Of a stretch of DNA of 64,000 bases, positions 1-10,406 are shown piece by piece. The DNA comes from Podospora comata. Lineage: Eukaryota; Ascomycota; Sordariomycetes; Sordariales; Podosporaceae. The stretch is from the NCBI GenBank assembly GCA_017354895.1, contig CP071494.1:2294001-2358000 (forward strand), given 5' to 3'. The notes beneath the pieces were generated by a model that worked only from the letters and a program-made list of their open reading frames with translations, made no database searches and was not told the DNA's origin. The position numbers were made by a program, and so were the translations under genes. How positions within the stretch are numbered: position 1 is the stretch's first letter; the number at the start of each line of letters is the position of its first letter.

Positions 1-1
1 G

Positions 2-3000
2 CGGTTTATCGAGTGCCAGGGCCAGGTTGCTTTGACGAACGTGCTGCTCAAGATCAACCGGAGGACGGTCAACGGCCCGACTCAGGACTCTGGAAAGGGC
101 GACAAGAACCTCGACAAGGAGTACGACATTGTCAAGTGCCTCAAGGCGTTGATGAACAACAAGTTTGGAGCGGAAGATGCGCTGGCCCACCAGCAGGTCC
201 TTGTGGCCTTGGTTGTGTCTCTGATATCGCCTCGGCTGACGACCCGGAAGCTGGTCAGCGAAGTGTTGACCTTTTTGTGCCATTGGAACGAGGGCAAGGG
301 GCAGCTCAAGGTGATTGAGGCGATGGACGTGGTCAAGAATCAGCAAGGAGAAAACGGGAGATTTGATGCCTGGATGCGCCTAGTGGAGGTCACCATTGAT
401 GGGCGGGGCAAGATGGGCAGCTTGGTCGGCGCGAGCGAGGAGGTGCGCAGCGGTGGCATCGGCATGGAGAACCTGCTGATGGAATACGCCGTGGCCACGC
501 TCATCTTGATCAACATGTTCATCGACGCCCCTGAAAAGGACCTCCAGATGCGTGTGCATATCCGTGCGCAGTTTACGGCATGCGGCATCAAGCGGATGCT
601 GAACAAGATGGAGGCGTTTCAGTACGACCTCATCGACAAGCAGATCGAGAGGTTCCGAACCAACGAGGCCATCGACTATGAGGATATGTTTGAGAGGGAG
701 AACAGCAGTATTAAGGACAGCGTGGAGGGGGAAGTCAGGGACCTCAATGACCCAGTACAGATTGTTGACGCTATTCAGCAGCGGCTGAAGGGGAGTAAAA
801 CGCAGGATTACTTCATCTCGGCTTTGCAGCATTTGCTTCTAATCAGGGAGAATGATGGCGAGGAACGGTTGCGCATGTTCCAGCTGGTGGATGCCATGTT
901 GAGTTATGTGGCTATGGATCGGCGTTTGCCGGATATGGACCTGAAGCAAAGCCTGAATTTTACTGTGCAAAACCTTCTCGACAAGCTGCATACCGACTCG
1001 GAAGCTCGACAGGCTTTCGATGAAGCTACTGAGCAACGGCGCATTGCCGAGGCTGCCCTGGCAGAGCGCGATGAGCTTAGAGAAAGGATAGCGATGGGCG
1101 CCGATGGCCTCGTGGCCAAGCTTCAGAAGCAGATTGATGAACAGGCCAGGTTTATCGATGCTCAAAGACGACAGGCCGAGGGTCTCAAGTCTGAGATGGA
1201 TAACCTCCAGACGCTCAGAGCGAAGGAGGCCCAGCGTTACGAGTTGGAAACACGCGAGCTGTATCTCATGCTTCGCGATGCCCAGGATGTTGCTGCTTCC
1301 AACGCTGCCAAGGGTAACAAGCTCGGGGAGGAGGATCCAGCTGCCATGCAGGGCATTTTGGATCGCGAGAGGCTCATGGGCCGTCTTCAGATGCAGCTTG
1401 AGCGGCAAAAGACGGTGTATAAGCTGGAAGGCAGAGTCTGGGGAGAGTCTGTGGGTCCATCAGACAGACTACGTGCTCTGCGTGAGGAGATGGATGGCTT
1501 TGGCGGTGCGGCTGATCATCCTGACGGTCCGGCTCCCAGAGACTTCACCAATAGCATGCTCGGCAGTGTCAAGAGGTCAACCAGGATACCGCGGAAACCT
1601 CTTGGACCTCGTGGTGAGCGGCAAGCGACAGAGGATGACGTACTGGAAGAGGATATCGATGAGGAAGATGATGCCATCATTATCGAGAAGCCTCGCCTGG
1701 TTGAGTACAAGCGGCCTGTATTGGATCCCAAGAAGGCTGCTGGCATGTTCAACGAGCTCCAGGGCAAGGTGCAGCGATACGATGCCAGTGACTCCGAAGA
1801 CAACGATGGCATCACTACCGGTCCCTCCCATCCAAGCTTGGAGGCACAGGCTCCTGCTACTCCCAGCGACAATGAGCCGCCCAAGATTCGGATCACGGAC
1901 ACCTCACCAGCGGCTCCTGCCCCTCCCGGCCCGGCTGCTGGCGGTCCTCCACCACCGCCTCCTCCTCCCCCCCCGCCCATGCCCGGGAGACTTCCGGGAG
2001 CTCCTCCACCAATTCCAGGTGCTGCTCCTCCAGCAGCCGGCGGCCCTCCTCCGCCGCCTCCACCGCCGCCTCCCCCCATGCCTGGCAAACTGCCCGGTGC
2101 TCCCCCTCCGGTGCCAGGTGCTGGTGGGCCACCACCTCCTCCTCCGCCACCTCCCCCTCCTCCCATGCCCGGCACGGGCGGCATGCCTCCTCCGCCGCCC
2201 CCGCCCCCGCCTATGCCTGGTATGAAGGGTATGCCGGCACCTCCACCACCGCCCATGCCTGGTGGAATGTCAGGCCACTTTCTGTCCCGAAACCAGAACC
2301 TTGCTCCCGCTGGACCCTCTCTTGGCTTGTCGATTGTTCGGCCTAAGAAGAAGCTCAAGGCTCTCCACTGGGAGAAGGTCGACTCACCGCTCACCACCCA
2401 CTGGGCCGCCCACACCCCCTCGGCCGAAGACAGAGAAGAGAAGTACCTGGAGCTTAGTCGCAAGGGCATTCTGGACGAAGTCGAGAAGCTGTTCATGGCG
2501 CGAGAAATCAAGGCTCTCGGGGGAGGGCAGGCCAAGAAGGACGACAAGAAGCAGATCATCTCTAACGACTTGCGCAAGGCTTACGAAATTGCCCTCGCCA
2601 AGTTTTCTCAGCTGTCTGTGGAGAAGGTGGTGCAGATGATTATCCACTGCGATCCCGAGGTTCTCGACAACCCGGTCGTGATGGACTTTTTGCAAAAGGA
2701 GGACCTGTGCAACATTCCGGACAGCACGGCCAAGCTATTGGCGCCGTACAGCAAGGACTGGACGGGGCCCGAGGCGGACAAGGAGACACGCGAGCAGGAT
2801 CCGGCCGAGCTGACGAGGCAGGATCAGATTTATCTCATGACTGCCTTTGAGCTGCATCACTATTGGCGCAGCCGGATGCGCGCCCTGTCGCTGACGCGCA
2901 ATTTCGAGTCGGAGTATGACGAGATCACGGAAAAGATGAGGACCGTGGTTGGGGTCTCGGAGTCGCTTCGGGACTCGGTCGCGTTGATGAATGTTTTGGG

Positions 3001-4357
3001 GCTGATTCTTGATATCGGCAATTACATGAACGACGCGAACAAGCAGGCGAGGGGGTTCAAGCTCTCGTCCTTGTCGCGGTTGGCGATGGTGAAGGACGAC
3101 AAGAACGAGTCGACGCTGGCGGACCTGGTGGAGAGGATTGTCCGGAACCAGTACCCCGAGTGGGAGAACTTTACGGGGGATATCAACGGGGTGTTGGTGG
3201 CGCAGAAGATCAACATTGAGCAGCTGCAGCAGGACGCGAAGAAGTATATCGACACCATCGCCAGCGTTCAGAGGAGCTTGGACAGCGGGAACTTGTCGGA
3301 TCCGAAGAAGTTTCACCCCCAGGATCGGGTCGCGCAGGTGGTGGGACGGTGCATGAAGGATGCGAGGAGGAAGGCGGAGCAGATGGAGGTTTATCTGGAG
3401 GAGATGGTCAAGACGTACAGCGACATTATGGTGTTTTATGGAGAGGATCCGACGGATGAGAATGCCAGACGGGATTTTTTCAGCAAGCTGGCGGGGTTTA
3501 TTAATGAGTGGAGGAGGAGTCATGAGAAGAATGAGGCTTTGGAGAGGCAGAGGAAGTTGAATGAGCAGCAGCTGAAGAGGAAGAATGCGGCGATGAAGGC
3601 GCTGCAGGATAGAGAGGGGGGAGGGGGAGGGGGTGGTGGCGGGTTGGCTAGTCCTACCAGTACGGGGGCGATGGATAGTTTGATGGAGAAGTTGAGGGCT
3701 GCGGCGCCGCAGGCTAGGGATCAGAGGGATAGGCGGAGGAGGGCGAGGTTGAAGGATAGGCATCAGGTGAGGGTTGCCAGTGGGCAGAAGCTGCCTGAGC
3801 TGGGGAGCGGGGTTAGCGGGGGGGAGGGGGGGGGAGGTGCTGGGGAGGTGAATGGGGATGGGGGGGAGGGAGGGTTGGAACGGGTGAAGAGTAATGAGAC
3901 GGCCGAGGGGGGTGGTGGTGAGGCTGAGGGTGGTGCTGGGAGGAGAGGCAGCAAACCTGATGTTTTGGTGCCGACGAAGGAAGTCACGGCGGAAAACGAC
4001 GCAGGAGAAGACGATGTTGCTCAGCGGGCGGCGTTGTTGCTGCAGGGTTTCAGAGGGGGGGGTGATGGGGTTAATGATGGGGACGATGCGGAAAAGAGGG
4101 AGAATTTGAGGAGGTCGAGAAGGAAAACGGCTGATGATGAAAGGCGGGCGAGGAGGATGAGGAGGGAAAAGGCGCATAGCACGGTCAGCAACGGGGGTGA
4201 TTCTGCTGCCAGCACGGTTGGGGATGGGGAGGTTATTGGGGGGGATGTACCGCCTACGCCGAGCGCCGAGGAGTTTGCTGCTGCTGCTGCGGCGGCGGGG
4301 GTGGAGTTGACTAGTATGGGGGGAGGGAATACGGCGAATGGGAATGGAAGTGCGTAG
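2..4357 (+). CDS. BNI1: Formin (Bni1/SepA/diaphanous type), 5' end outside window
   Basis: Formins nucleate and elongate unbranched actin cables and the cytokinetic ring at hyphal tips and septa. The frame is open from base 2, so the N-terminal GTPase-binding part lies upstream. About 1,451 residues are visible. The first 300 or so fit the FH3/diaphanous-inhibitory region. A coiled coil rich in E, R and Q follows (about 330-470). The proline-rich FH1 (about 630-755) has runs of up to 12 prolines separated by MPG spacers, the usual profilin sites. FH2 is at about 770-1190 (LKALHWEKV near its start, LGLILDIGNYMND within). A DAD-like element, MDSLMEKL followed by a basic RDRRRRARLK run, lies near 1225-1255. 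The last 200 residues are Gly/Glu-rich and low in complexity. No intron is needed in the visible part. The family call is certain; only the true start is missing. Confidence 0.95.
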   Translation, partial: RFIECQGQVALTNVLLKINRRTVNGPTQDSGKGDKNLDKEYDIVKCLKALMNNKFGAEDALAHQQVLVALVVSLISPRLTTRKLVSEVLTFLCHWNEGKGQLKVIEAMDVVKNQQGENGRFDAWMRLVEVTIDGRGKMGSLVGASEEVRSGGIGMENLLMEYAVATLILINMFIDAPEKDLQMRVHIRAQFTACGIKRMLNKMEAFQYDLIDKQIERFRTNEAIDYEDMFERENSSIKDSVEGEVRDLNDPVQIVDAIQQRLKGSKTQDYFISALQHLLLIRENDGEERLRMFQLVDAMLSYVAMDRRLPDMDLKQSLNFTVQNLLDKLHTDSEARQAFDEATEQRRIAEAALAERDELRERIAMGADGLVAKLQKQIDEQARFIDAQRRQAEGLKSEMDNLQTLRAKEAQRYELETRELYLMLRDAQDVAASNAAKGNKLGEEDPAAMQGILDRERLMGRLQMQLERQKTVYKLEGRVWGESVGPSDRLRALREEMDGFGGAADHPDGPAPRDFTNSMLGSVKRSTRIPRKPLGPRGERQATEDDVLEEDIDEEDDAIIIEKPRLVEYKRPVLDPKKAAGMFNELQGKVQRYDASDSEDNDGITTGPSHPSLEAQAPATPSDNEPPKIRITDTSPAAPAPPGPAAGGPPPPPPPPPPPMPGRLPGAPPPIPGAAPPAAGGPPPPPPPPPPPMPGKLPGAPPPVPGAGGPPPPPPPPPPPPMPGTGGMPPPPPPPPPMPGMKGMPAPPPPPMPGGMSGHFLSRNQNLAPAGPSLGLSIVRPKKKLKALHWEKVDSPLTTHWAAHTPSAEDREEKYLELSRKGILDEVEKLFMAREIKALGGGQAKKDDKKQIISNDLRKAYEIALAKFSQLSVEKVVQMIIHCDPEVLDNPVVMDFLQKEDLCNIPDSTAKLLAPYSKDWTGPEADKETREQDPAELTRQDQIYLMTAFELHHYWRSRMRALSLTRNFESEYDEITEKMRTVVGVSESLRDSVALMNVLGLILDIGNYMNDANKQARGFKLSSLSRLAMVKDDKNESTLADLVERIVRNQYPEWENFTGDINGVLVAQKINIEQLQQDAKKYIDTIASVQRSLDSGNLSDPKKFHPQDRVAQVVGRCMKDARRKAEQMEVYLEEMVKTYSDIMVFYGEDPTDENARRDFFSKLAGFINEWRRSHEKNEALERQRKLNEQQLKRKNAAMKALQDREGGGGGGGGGLASPTSTGAMDSLMEKLRAAAPQARDQRDRRRRARLKDRHQVRVASGQKLPELGSGVSGGEGGGGAGEVNGDGGEGGLERVKSNETAEGGGGEAEGGAGRRGSKPDVLVPTKEVTAENDAGEDDVAQRAALLLQGFRGGGDGVNDGDDAEKRENLRRSRRKTADDERRARRMRREKAHSTVSNGGDSAASTVGDGEVIGGDVPPTPSAEEFAAAAAAAGVELTSMGGGNTANGNGSA

Positions 4358-5425
4358 GTGTTTTGACTGCTGCTGGGGTGCAAGGTTTTTTCGCGTTGTA
4401 CATATAACATCATCATACCATACTATCGTAACCATCTTTTTGGGTTTTTTTTTTTTGGTTTGGGATGGAAGAATGATGGTATGGTATGCTACCTACTATA
4501 AAAAAAGAGATGGCTGAACGCAAGAAATAAAGGGAGATGAGAAGGGAAAGAGACTAGTTTAGCTATATATTGGTGTTGGTGGTGATGTTGTAGTTGGGAG
4601 GGATGGATGATGAGTTGGAACCTGGAAGCATAGCGGGCGAGCAAAGAGGAAAGAATATGAAGATTAATGTGTACTGTGTCTTGATTTGTTTGTTTTGTGG
4701 TGTCAAGTGTATGCATGCATGTTTGTTGTGGTGGTGCCCCCAGGCAAAAGTTGGTGACATGGTGAGATGTTGAGATGTGGAAAGGGGTGGGGTTTGGTAA
4801 GGGGTGATGGGTAATGTTGAAAGGGGTGGGTGGTTTGCTGAGTGTGGTAGAGGGGGCTTGATGGGCAATCTGGTACGGGGGTGATGTGAAAGGAGAGCAT
4901 TGCAACCTTGATTACCTACCAGGTGGGCAGGCAGGACTTATCGCCAACTGTGCTGCTACCTCTTACATGGTTATCTCCAGGTCGGTGACAGTCTGGCTGT
5001 ACAGCAATTGGGGACCTGCTTGATGGAAAGAGGGACCGATGTAACGGCATTGTGTTTGAGGGCAACGATTGGCGGAAGAACAGCATCGTTTTTGCTGCTT
5101 GAGAGTATTTAGCCGCGAGCCTCTTTTTGTTCCCCTCATGGCTTGTCCTCTTGTATGCAGGAAGTGACAGTGACAGTTGACCCCTCACTCACCCCAAGCC
5201 GGTCGACGACGATGATGTATTCTTCCAGACCGTCTGATTGAGTTGTCGTCCGTAGCCGGATAGCGGGTAGATGGACAGCCGCAACATGGTTCTCCACGTG
5301 AGGGGATGGTCTAGACAGGGAATATATACCCCCAATTGATAACCCTCTCCTCAACCACCTGTTATCACCCTCCATTCTCTTTGCTCTCCTCCTTGCCGTC
5401 CATTTCTTTCAACAACATCAGCATC
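4358..5425. other. Intergenic, formin 3' side to DUF2264 gene
   Basis: About 1.07 kb. It starts with a T-rich formin 3' flank (T-runs near 4440-4455), then a G-rich low-complexity stretch (4560-4880) that gives long but unconvincing minus-strand ORFs. The last 300 bases, CT-rich before the ATG at 5426, look like the promoter and leader of the next gene. I see no RNA gene or repeat family. Confidence 0.5.
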
Positions 5426-7702
5426 ATGACCTCCACCCCCCAGCCCCCAAGGCCTGAACCTAGGCTACTCCCACCCCCACCCCTTCTCCCTCATTTCACT
5501 TTCCACCCGCTCCTCCGTCCAAGCGTTGCTGACCTCCCTCCTCGACCCCTTGCTGCCATTTTTCTCACCGCTGAAATCCCGTATCAAGTGCCCGGGCGCC
5601 ACCGCGGTGAGGTTTGATCAGTCGGCCTCGGAAGTGGAGGGCATATGCCGCCCGCTGTGGGGGCTTGCGTGCTTGCTGGCGGGAGGGGGGGGGTATCATG
5701 CGGCAGAGTACTGGGTGGAGGGGATAAGAAACGGGGTTGATCCCGAGGGGGAGGAGTATTGGGGGTATCCGAGGGATAATGACCAGAGGATGGTGGAGAT
5801 GTGCCCTTTGGGGTTTGCGCTTGCCGTGGTGCCAGGGATATGGGAGGGGTTGGGAGATAAGGGGAGGAGGGATCTGGAGAGTTGGTTGGGGAATAGTATC
5901 AATGAGAAGAAGTAAGTCTTGCCTGCTCTGGGATGGGAAGGCAGGGAAAAGGGGGTGGGGGGGGGGGCTGACGCCTAAGGTACCTACAGCATGCCGGACA
6001 CGAACTGGTTGTGGTTTAGGGTTTTTGCGAATCTTGGGCTGAAGAAGAATGGGGGAAAGTATAGCCAGGAGAGGTTGGATAGGGATGTTGAGCATCTGGA
6101 AACTTTTTACAGAGGGGATGGATGGAGTAATGACGGGCCAGAGGGGATTCATCGTTTGTTTTCCCTCCCTCGCTCAAACCCGGCAAACATGACTGACGGA
6201 TGTTGAAAACAGAAATGGACTACTACTCCTCCTCCTTCGCCATCCACTTCCTCCAACTCCTCTACGCCAAACTCGCCGGCCACGACGAGCCCGCCCGCGC
6301 GGCCGAGTTCAAGAAGCGGGCGCAAATGGCCGCCCTCGACCTAGCTCACTATTACGACACAGAAGGCCGGTCCATCCCCTTTGGCCGGTCGGTAGGCTAC
6401 CGCTTTGCCATGGTCTCCTTCTGGGGAGCGATTGCCTACGCCGATGTTGAACTCCCGAAACCGCTGACGTGGGGGATGGTGAAGGGGATTGTGATGAGAC
6501 ATCTCCGGTGGTGGCAGACGCAGGCTGACATGTGGAGCAGCAGCGGGACGTTGACAATTGGGTATAGTTATCCGAATATGTACATGGCTGAGAATTACAA
6601 CAGTCCTGGGTCGCCGGTGAGTCTTGTTTCCCCCCCCTCCCTTTTTTTTCTTTTTTTCTTTTTTTCTTCTTCTTTTTTTCTTTTTTTTCATCATTTTCTT
6701 TTGACAAGAGACCAAAAAGGTTGATAATATGGGGAACAGTACTGGGCTTGTCTGGCGTTTATCTGTCTCGCCGTCCCCGAGACGCACCCCTTTTGGACTT
6801 CGGAAGAACAAGACCACTGGGGTGTGCTGCCCCCGGTGAAGGCTCTGCCTCAGCCGGGCCACATCATGGTCAGCCTCGGAACCCACACCTTTCTCCTCTC
6901 CTCCGGCCAAGCCTGCTCCTACCCCATGAAAGGCACCCACGCCAAATACGGCGGCTTCGCCTACTCGTCCTCCTACGCCTACTCCGTCCCCCCCGGGCTC
7001 TTCACACTGGAGCAATACGCCCTAGCCTCCCAACTCGGCCTTTCCGACGACGGGGGCGAGTACTGGAAAACCAGACGGCTGTCAGCCTCCCAGCTCAAAA
7101 CAGCACCAGATGGGACCCCGTTCCTCATCTCAGAGTGGAAGCCTTTTGTGGATGTCCACGTCAAGACGTATCTCCTTCCGCCTGTTCCAGGAGCGACGGA
7201 GAACTACCATTTCCGGGTTCATCACATCTGGGCCGAGGGAAGGGAGGTCATGACGGCTGATGGGAGTTTTGCCATCTGCAATGAGTCGACGCTGCGGGAA
7301 TCAAAGGGGCGTTATTTGGATTTGTGGGATGAGTCCAAGGGGGAGGGGACGAGTCCAAAGCTGATTGGGAATTATGATCTTGCTACTCCTGAGGCGTGGG
7401 CAGACGGCCAAAAGGGGGCGTTTGCGGTTCATAAGACCAAGGGTGCGGTCGGGATCAGGGCTTTGGAGGGCGGGAGTATAAGGAAGGCGAACTTGGTGAA
7501 TGCCGACCCCAACAGCAACCTGGTCGAGAGCAGGACTGCTATCCCGACGTTGCAGGGGACGGTGAAGAAGGGGGAAAAGGTTTGGTATGTCGGTGGGATT
7601 TATGCCCGCCCGGGCGGGAAGCCAGAGGAATTTCTGAGCGGGTGGGACAGGATTCCCGAGCTGCCGGGGTGGCTGAAGGAGGAGATTGAAAAGTCATCTT
7701 GA
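5426..7702 (+). CDS. DUF2264 domain protein, 4 exons; N-terminus out of frame as read
   Basis: Exons: about 5426-5911, 5990-6153, 6213-6616 and 6740-7702, about 672 residues, the usual size for DUF2264 proteins. Their role is unknown; the family resembles alpha/alpha-toroid glycan-acting enzymes, but that is inference. Family-like segments are [13 protein letters not shown] near the start, [76 protein letters not shown]-like sequence, and [20 protein letters not shown] across the last junction. All three introns have clean sites (GTAAGT, GTTTGT, GTGAGT). Oddity: the conserved frame runs back into a stop at 5427 with no ATG, whereas the ATG at 5426 is one base out of phase. One C fewer in the C-runs at 5436-5448 would join them. 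This may be an assembly error or a real lesion. The main body is confident; the start is not. Confidence 0.85.
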
Positions 7703-7857
7703 GGTCCGAGTTGGGTAATGAAGTTATGATTTGAAAAGTAACAAGAACGCTAGGTGGTTGAATGAACCAGATTATGCAAATATGCAAGAGAAACGTGTGA
7801 ATCCCCTTGTTGAATGCTCATGTGCCCCCTTTTCAGTTTTCGAGACCAAGAATCCAC

Positions 7858-9248
7858 TCAGGAAGCCTTTGCAAAGTCATGGATAAACTTGGCCAGCTTC
7901 TCGGCGCCTTCCAGAGGGATGGAGTTGTAGTTGGAGGCACGGATGCCGCCGACGCTGCGGTGGCCCTTGAGACCAGTCAAGCCCAAGACGGTGGCAGCCT
8001 TGAGGAAGCTCTTTTCGGTCTCGTCTGTGTCTCCGTTCTGGGGTTCAGAGTCAGCATCAAGCTTCTTGGTCAACTTATGGGAAGCTAAAACTCACCTTTG
8101 TCACCCTAAAGCAAATGTTCATCTTTGACCTGACGGTCTTGTCAGGAATAATGCGGTACACATCTGGGTGGGCTTCCAGAGCGCCGTAGATGAGAGAAGC
8201 CTTCTTCTCAGCAACAGCCTGTTGGCCGTCGACCTTGTCGGGGTAGGTGTTGAGGAGCTTCTTGAGAACCTGACCGGCAATGTAGACGCTGTCCTCCGTC
8301 AGTACACTCTCAGGGATGGATGGGTAACAGGCATACTCACTCAAAGATGCTCAGAGTGTTGTACAAGCTGTTGTTTTTGGCAACAATCTCGTACTGCAAG
8401 ATGATGGGGGGAATTGGCAAGCCGAGCTTCCTGAGAAGGGGAGCGCTGGGCTGGACCGCGTGAGGGGGGAGGAAGCTCTTCTTGAGGATGGCAACAGTGA
8501 CACCAGTAGAGCCGAGGTTTTTTTGGGCACCAAAGAAGATGAGAGAGTAGTTGTTGACTGGGATGCGGCGGGACAGAATGTTGGAGGACATGTCGGCCAC
8601 CACGATAGGACCGTTTCCGTTGGCATCAGGGGTGAGGACCGAAGGGAAGGCCGGGAACTCGACGCCGTCGACTGTCTCGTTGTCGCAGAAGTAGACATAG
8701 GCGGCGTCCTTGCTGAGCTTCCATGTCGACTCATCGGGAATCTTGCCAAACTTGCCATCGTTGATGGTGCGGGCGTCAGCAACGAGGTTGACATACTCGG
8801 GGCCCAAGAGTCTTTGAGCTTCTTGGTAAGCCTTGAGAGACCAGCCACCGGTGACGATGTAATCGACCTTGAGCTCTGTCTCGACCTTCTTGCGGAGAGC
8901 AGCCAGGATAGCCTCTTCATCATCACCGAGCTCCTTCTCGAGAGCGGCGTGTTGTCTGCTCACCCAGGCGCCAACAAGGTTGTAGACTGAGGCGGCGAAC
9001 TCTCCGGTACCACCGGCTTGCATGAAGATGACCTCATAGTTCTCGGGAGAGAACTCGAGGTAGTTGGCCAGGTCGGCCTTGGCCTCGTTGATGATGTTGG
9101 TGGCCAGCTCAGAGCGATGACTGTGCTCGGCGATGCCGAGACCAGTGCCATTGTAGTCGAGGAGGGCCTTGGAGGCAGCTTCCAGGACGTCGGTGGGAAG
9201 GGCGGCAGGGCCGGCGCCAAAGTATGTAATGTCGGCGCGAGAAGGCAT
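7858..9248 (-). CDS. SER1: Phosphoserine aminotransferase, 3 exons
   Basis: This PLP enzyme converts 3-phosphohydroxypyruvate and glutamate to phosphoserine and 2-oxoglutarate, the second step of serine synthesis. Exons on the minus strand: 9248-8341, 8288-8096 and 8037-7858, 426 residues. Introns are 52 and 58 bp with GTGAGT and GTGAG donors. The start is [18 protein letters not shown], typical of the family. An upstream in-frame ATG is not present; a longer reading would need a non-ATG start. The PLP-binding lysine sits in [25 protein letters not shown], characteristic of the family, is rebuilt across the first junction, and the C-terminal GGIRASNYN is the substrate-binding end. It is divergent to the SDR gene, with 1.16 kb between starts. 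I found no TGACTCA (Cpc1/Gcn4) site close upstream. Confidence 0.94.
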
Positions 9249-10406
9249 TTTGTGTATGTCTTGTAGCACAAGAGATTTATTACAATGACTCTTTCCAAGA
9301 GTTCTCTCGTCTTCAGTGGATGGCGGGGCATCTTTCTTTTATGAATGTGGACCCCGCATCGCCCACCTCGCTCACCCACTCCCCTGTCCTGTCTGGACCC
9401 TAAGCCAGCCAGCAACGCAACATGACAGGAGGCGATCCGAAACCGGGGCTTTTCTGTCAATGGAAAGCTGCCAGAAATGACGCGACTCGTGCCTTTTCCC
9501 CAGACTTTTACGCAAGTGTTTTACAGGGGGTTAATGCCAGTCGCAGTGGCTTCCCGTGGGGCGTGGGGTTGTTCACAGGGCACCAGGGGAATCATTGCCT
9601 GCCGGAAGAGGACCTTTTCAGAGGGGGTTGAGTGGAAGTGGGGGTCTTGCAGCGCCGAGACCGTTTGATGGCGGGGTTGCTCTCTGTTCATGTTTCTCCA
9701 CACATATATCCGCATGAATAGGATGAAAGATGAGCTCAAACCTTGGTGAGTTGGCTGTTATATGTGAGGCAGAGGTGTAAAGAGTGGAAGACACTCGGCG
9801 GTAAACAGCCGGAGTTTGATCTGACATCCGAGGGTTTGCTCACCTTGGTCGAGGGCATAAACAAAGTATATGCGGTAGAGGTGTGTCGTTGACCGAAAGT
9901 GTGTCATTGGAGGAAGATCAATTGCCAAAGAATTGGTAAGGGACATACTTAATCCGCAACATACAAGCTACACTCCTCCAAAGGCACTGGATCTCCAAGT
10001 CACCGTTGATATGTCACCCCTGTCGATGACACCCGCTTGAGCCTCATCGTTCTCTCGGGCCCAGACATCTGCCGTGATCCACCAGCCGAAGCTTAGGCAC
10101 CGTTGACTGGCAGGGATGCTAGCTATCACCAGCACCAGCACCACCGGCACCACCACCACCACCACCACCACCACCAACCTGCTGGGTGGTGCTTGGTCAG
10201 GGGTATAAGTGTTCGGGTCCCTCTCCCGACCTCAGATGAGAAATACTCCCCCAAGTCGTTGGCCTTTAACTTGTCTCGTCCAGTTATCTATCACACCGTC
10301 ACCAGTCTACAATACCCATGAGAGTGGAGCGCTAGACTTATCCGCCAAACACTCCCTCCCGCCTTGTTCCTGTCGCTTATTCCACTCCAGCCGCTGATCG
10401 CCTACC
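9249..10406. other. Divergent intergenic region between SER1 and SDR gene
   Basis: About 1.16 kb shared by two divergent starts. It holds a (CAC)n run of about 29 bases at 10148-10176. No supported ORF or RNA gene. The ORFs here are short and lack family features. Confidence 0.45.
10148..10176. repeat. (CAC)n microsatellite
   Basis: About nine and a half CAC units without interruption, about 230 bases upstream of the SDR start codon. Confidence 0.9.

Noticed and set aside
2735-4435. 566-codon minus-strand ORF opposite the formin
   Set aside because: It mirrors the G-rich, stop-poor coding strand; the translation is Pro/Leu/Ile/Arg-rich without domains, while the plus strand has clear FH2 and DAD.
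7759-7860. 35-codon open extension behind the SER1 stop
   Set aside because: Short, TGA-GTG is not a readthrough context, and length is within chance.
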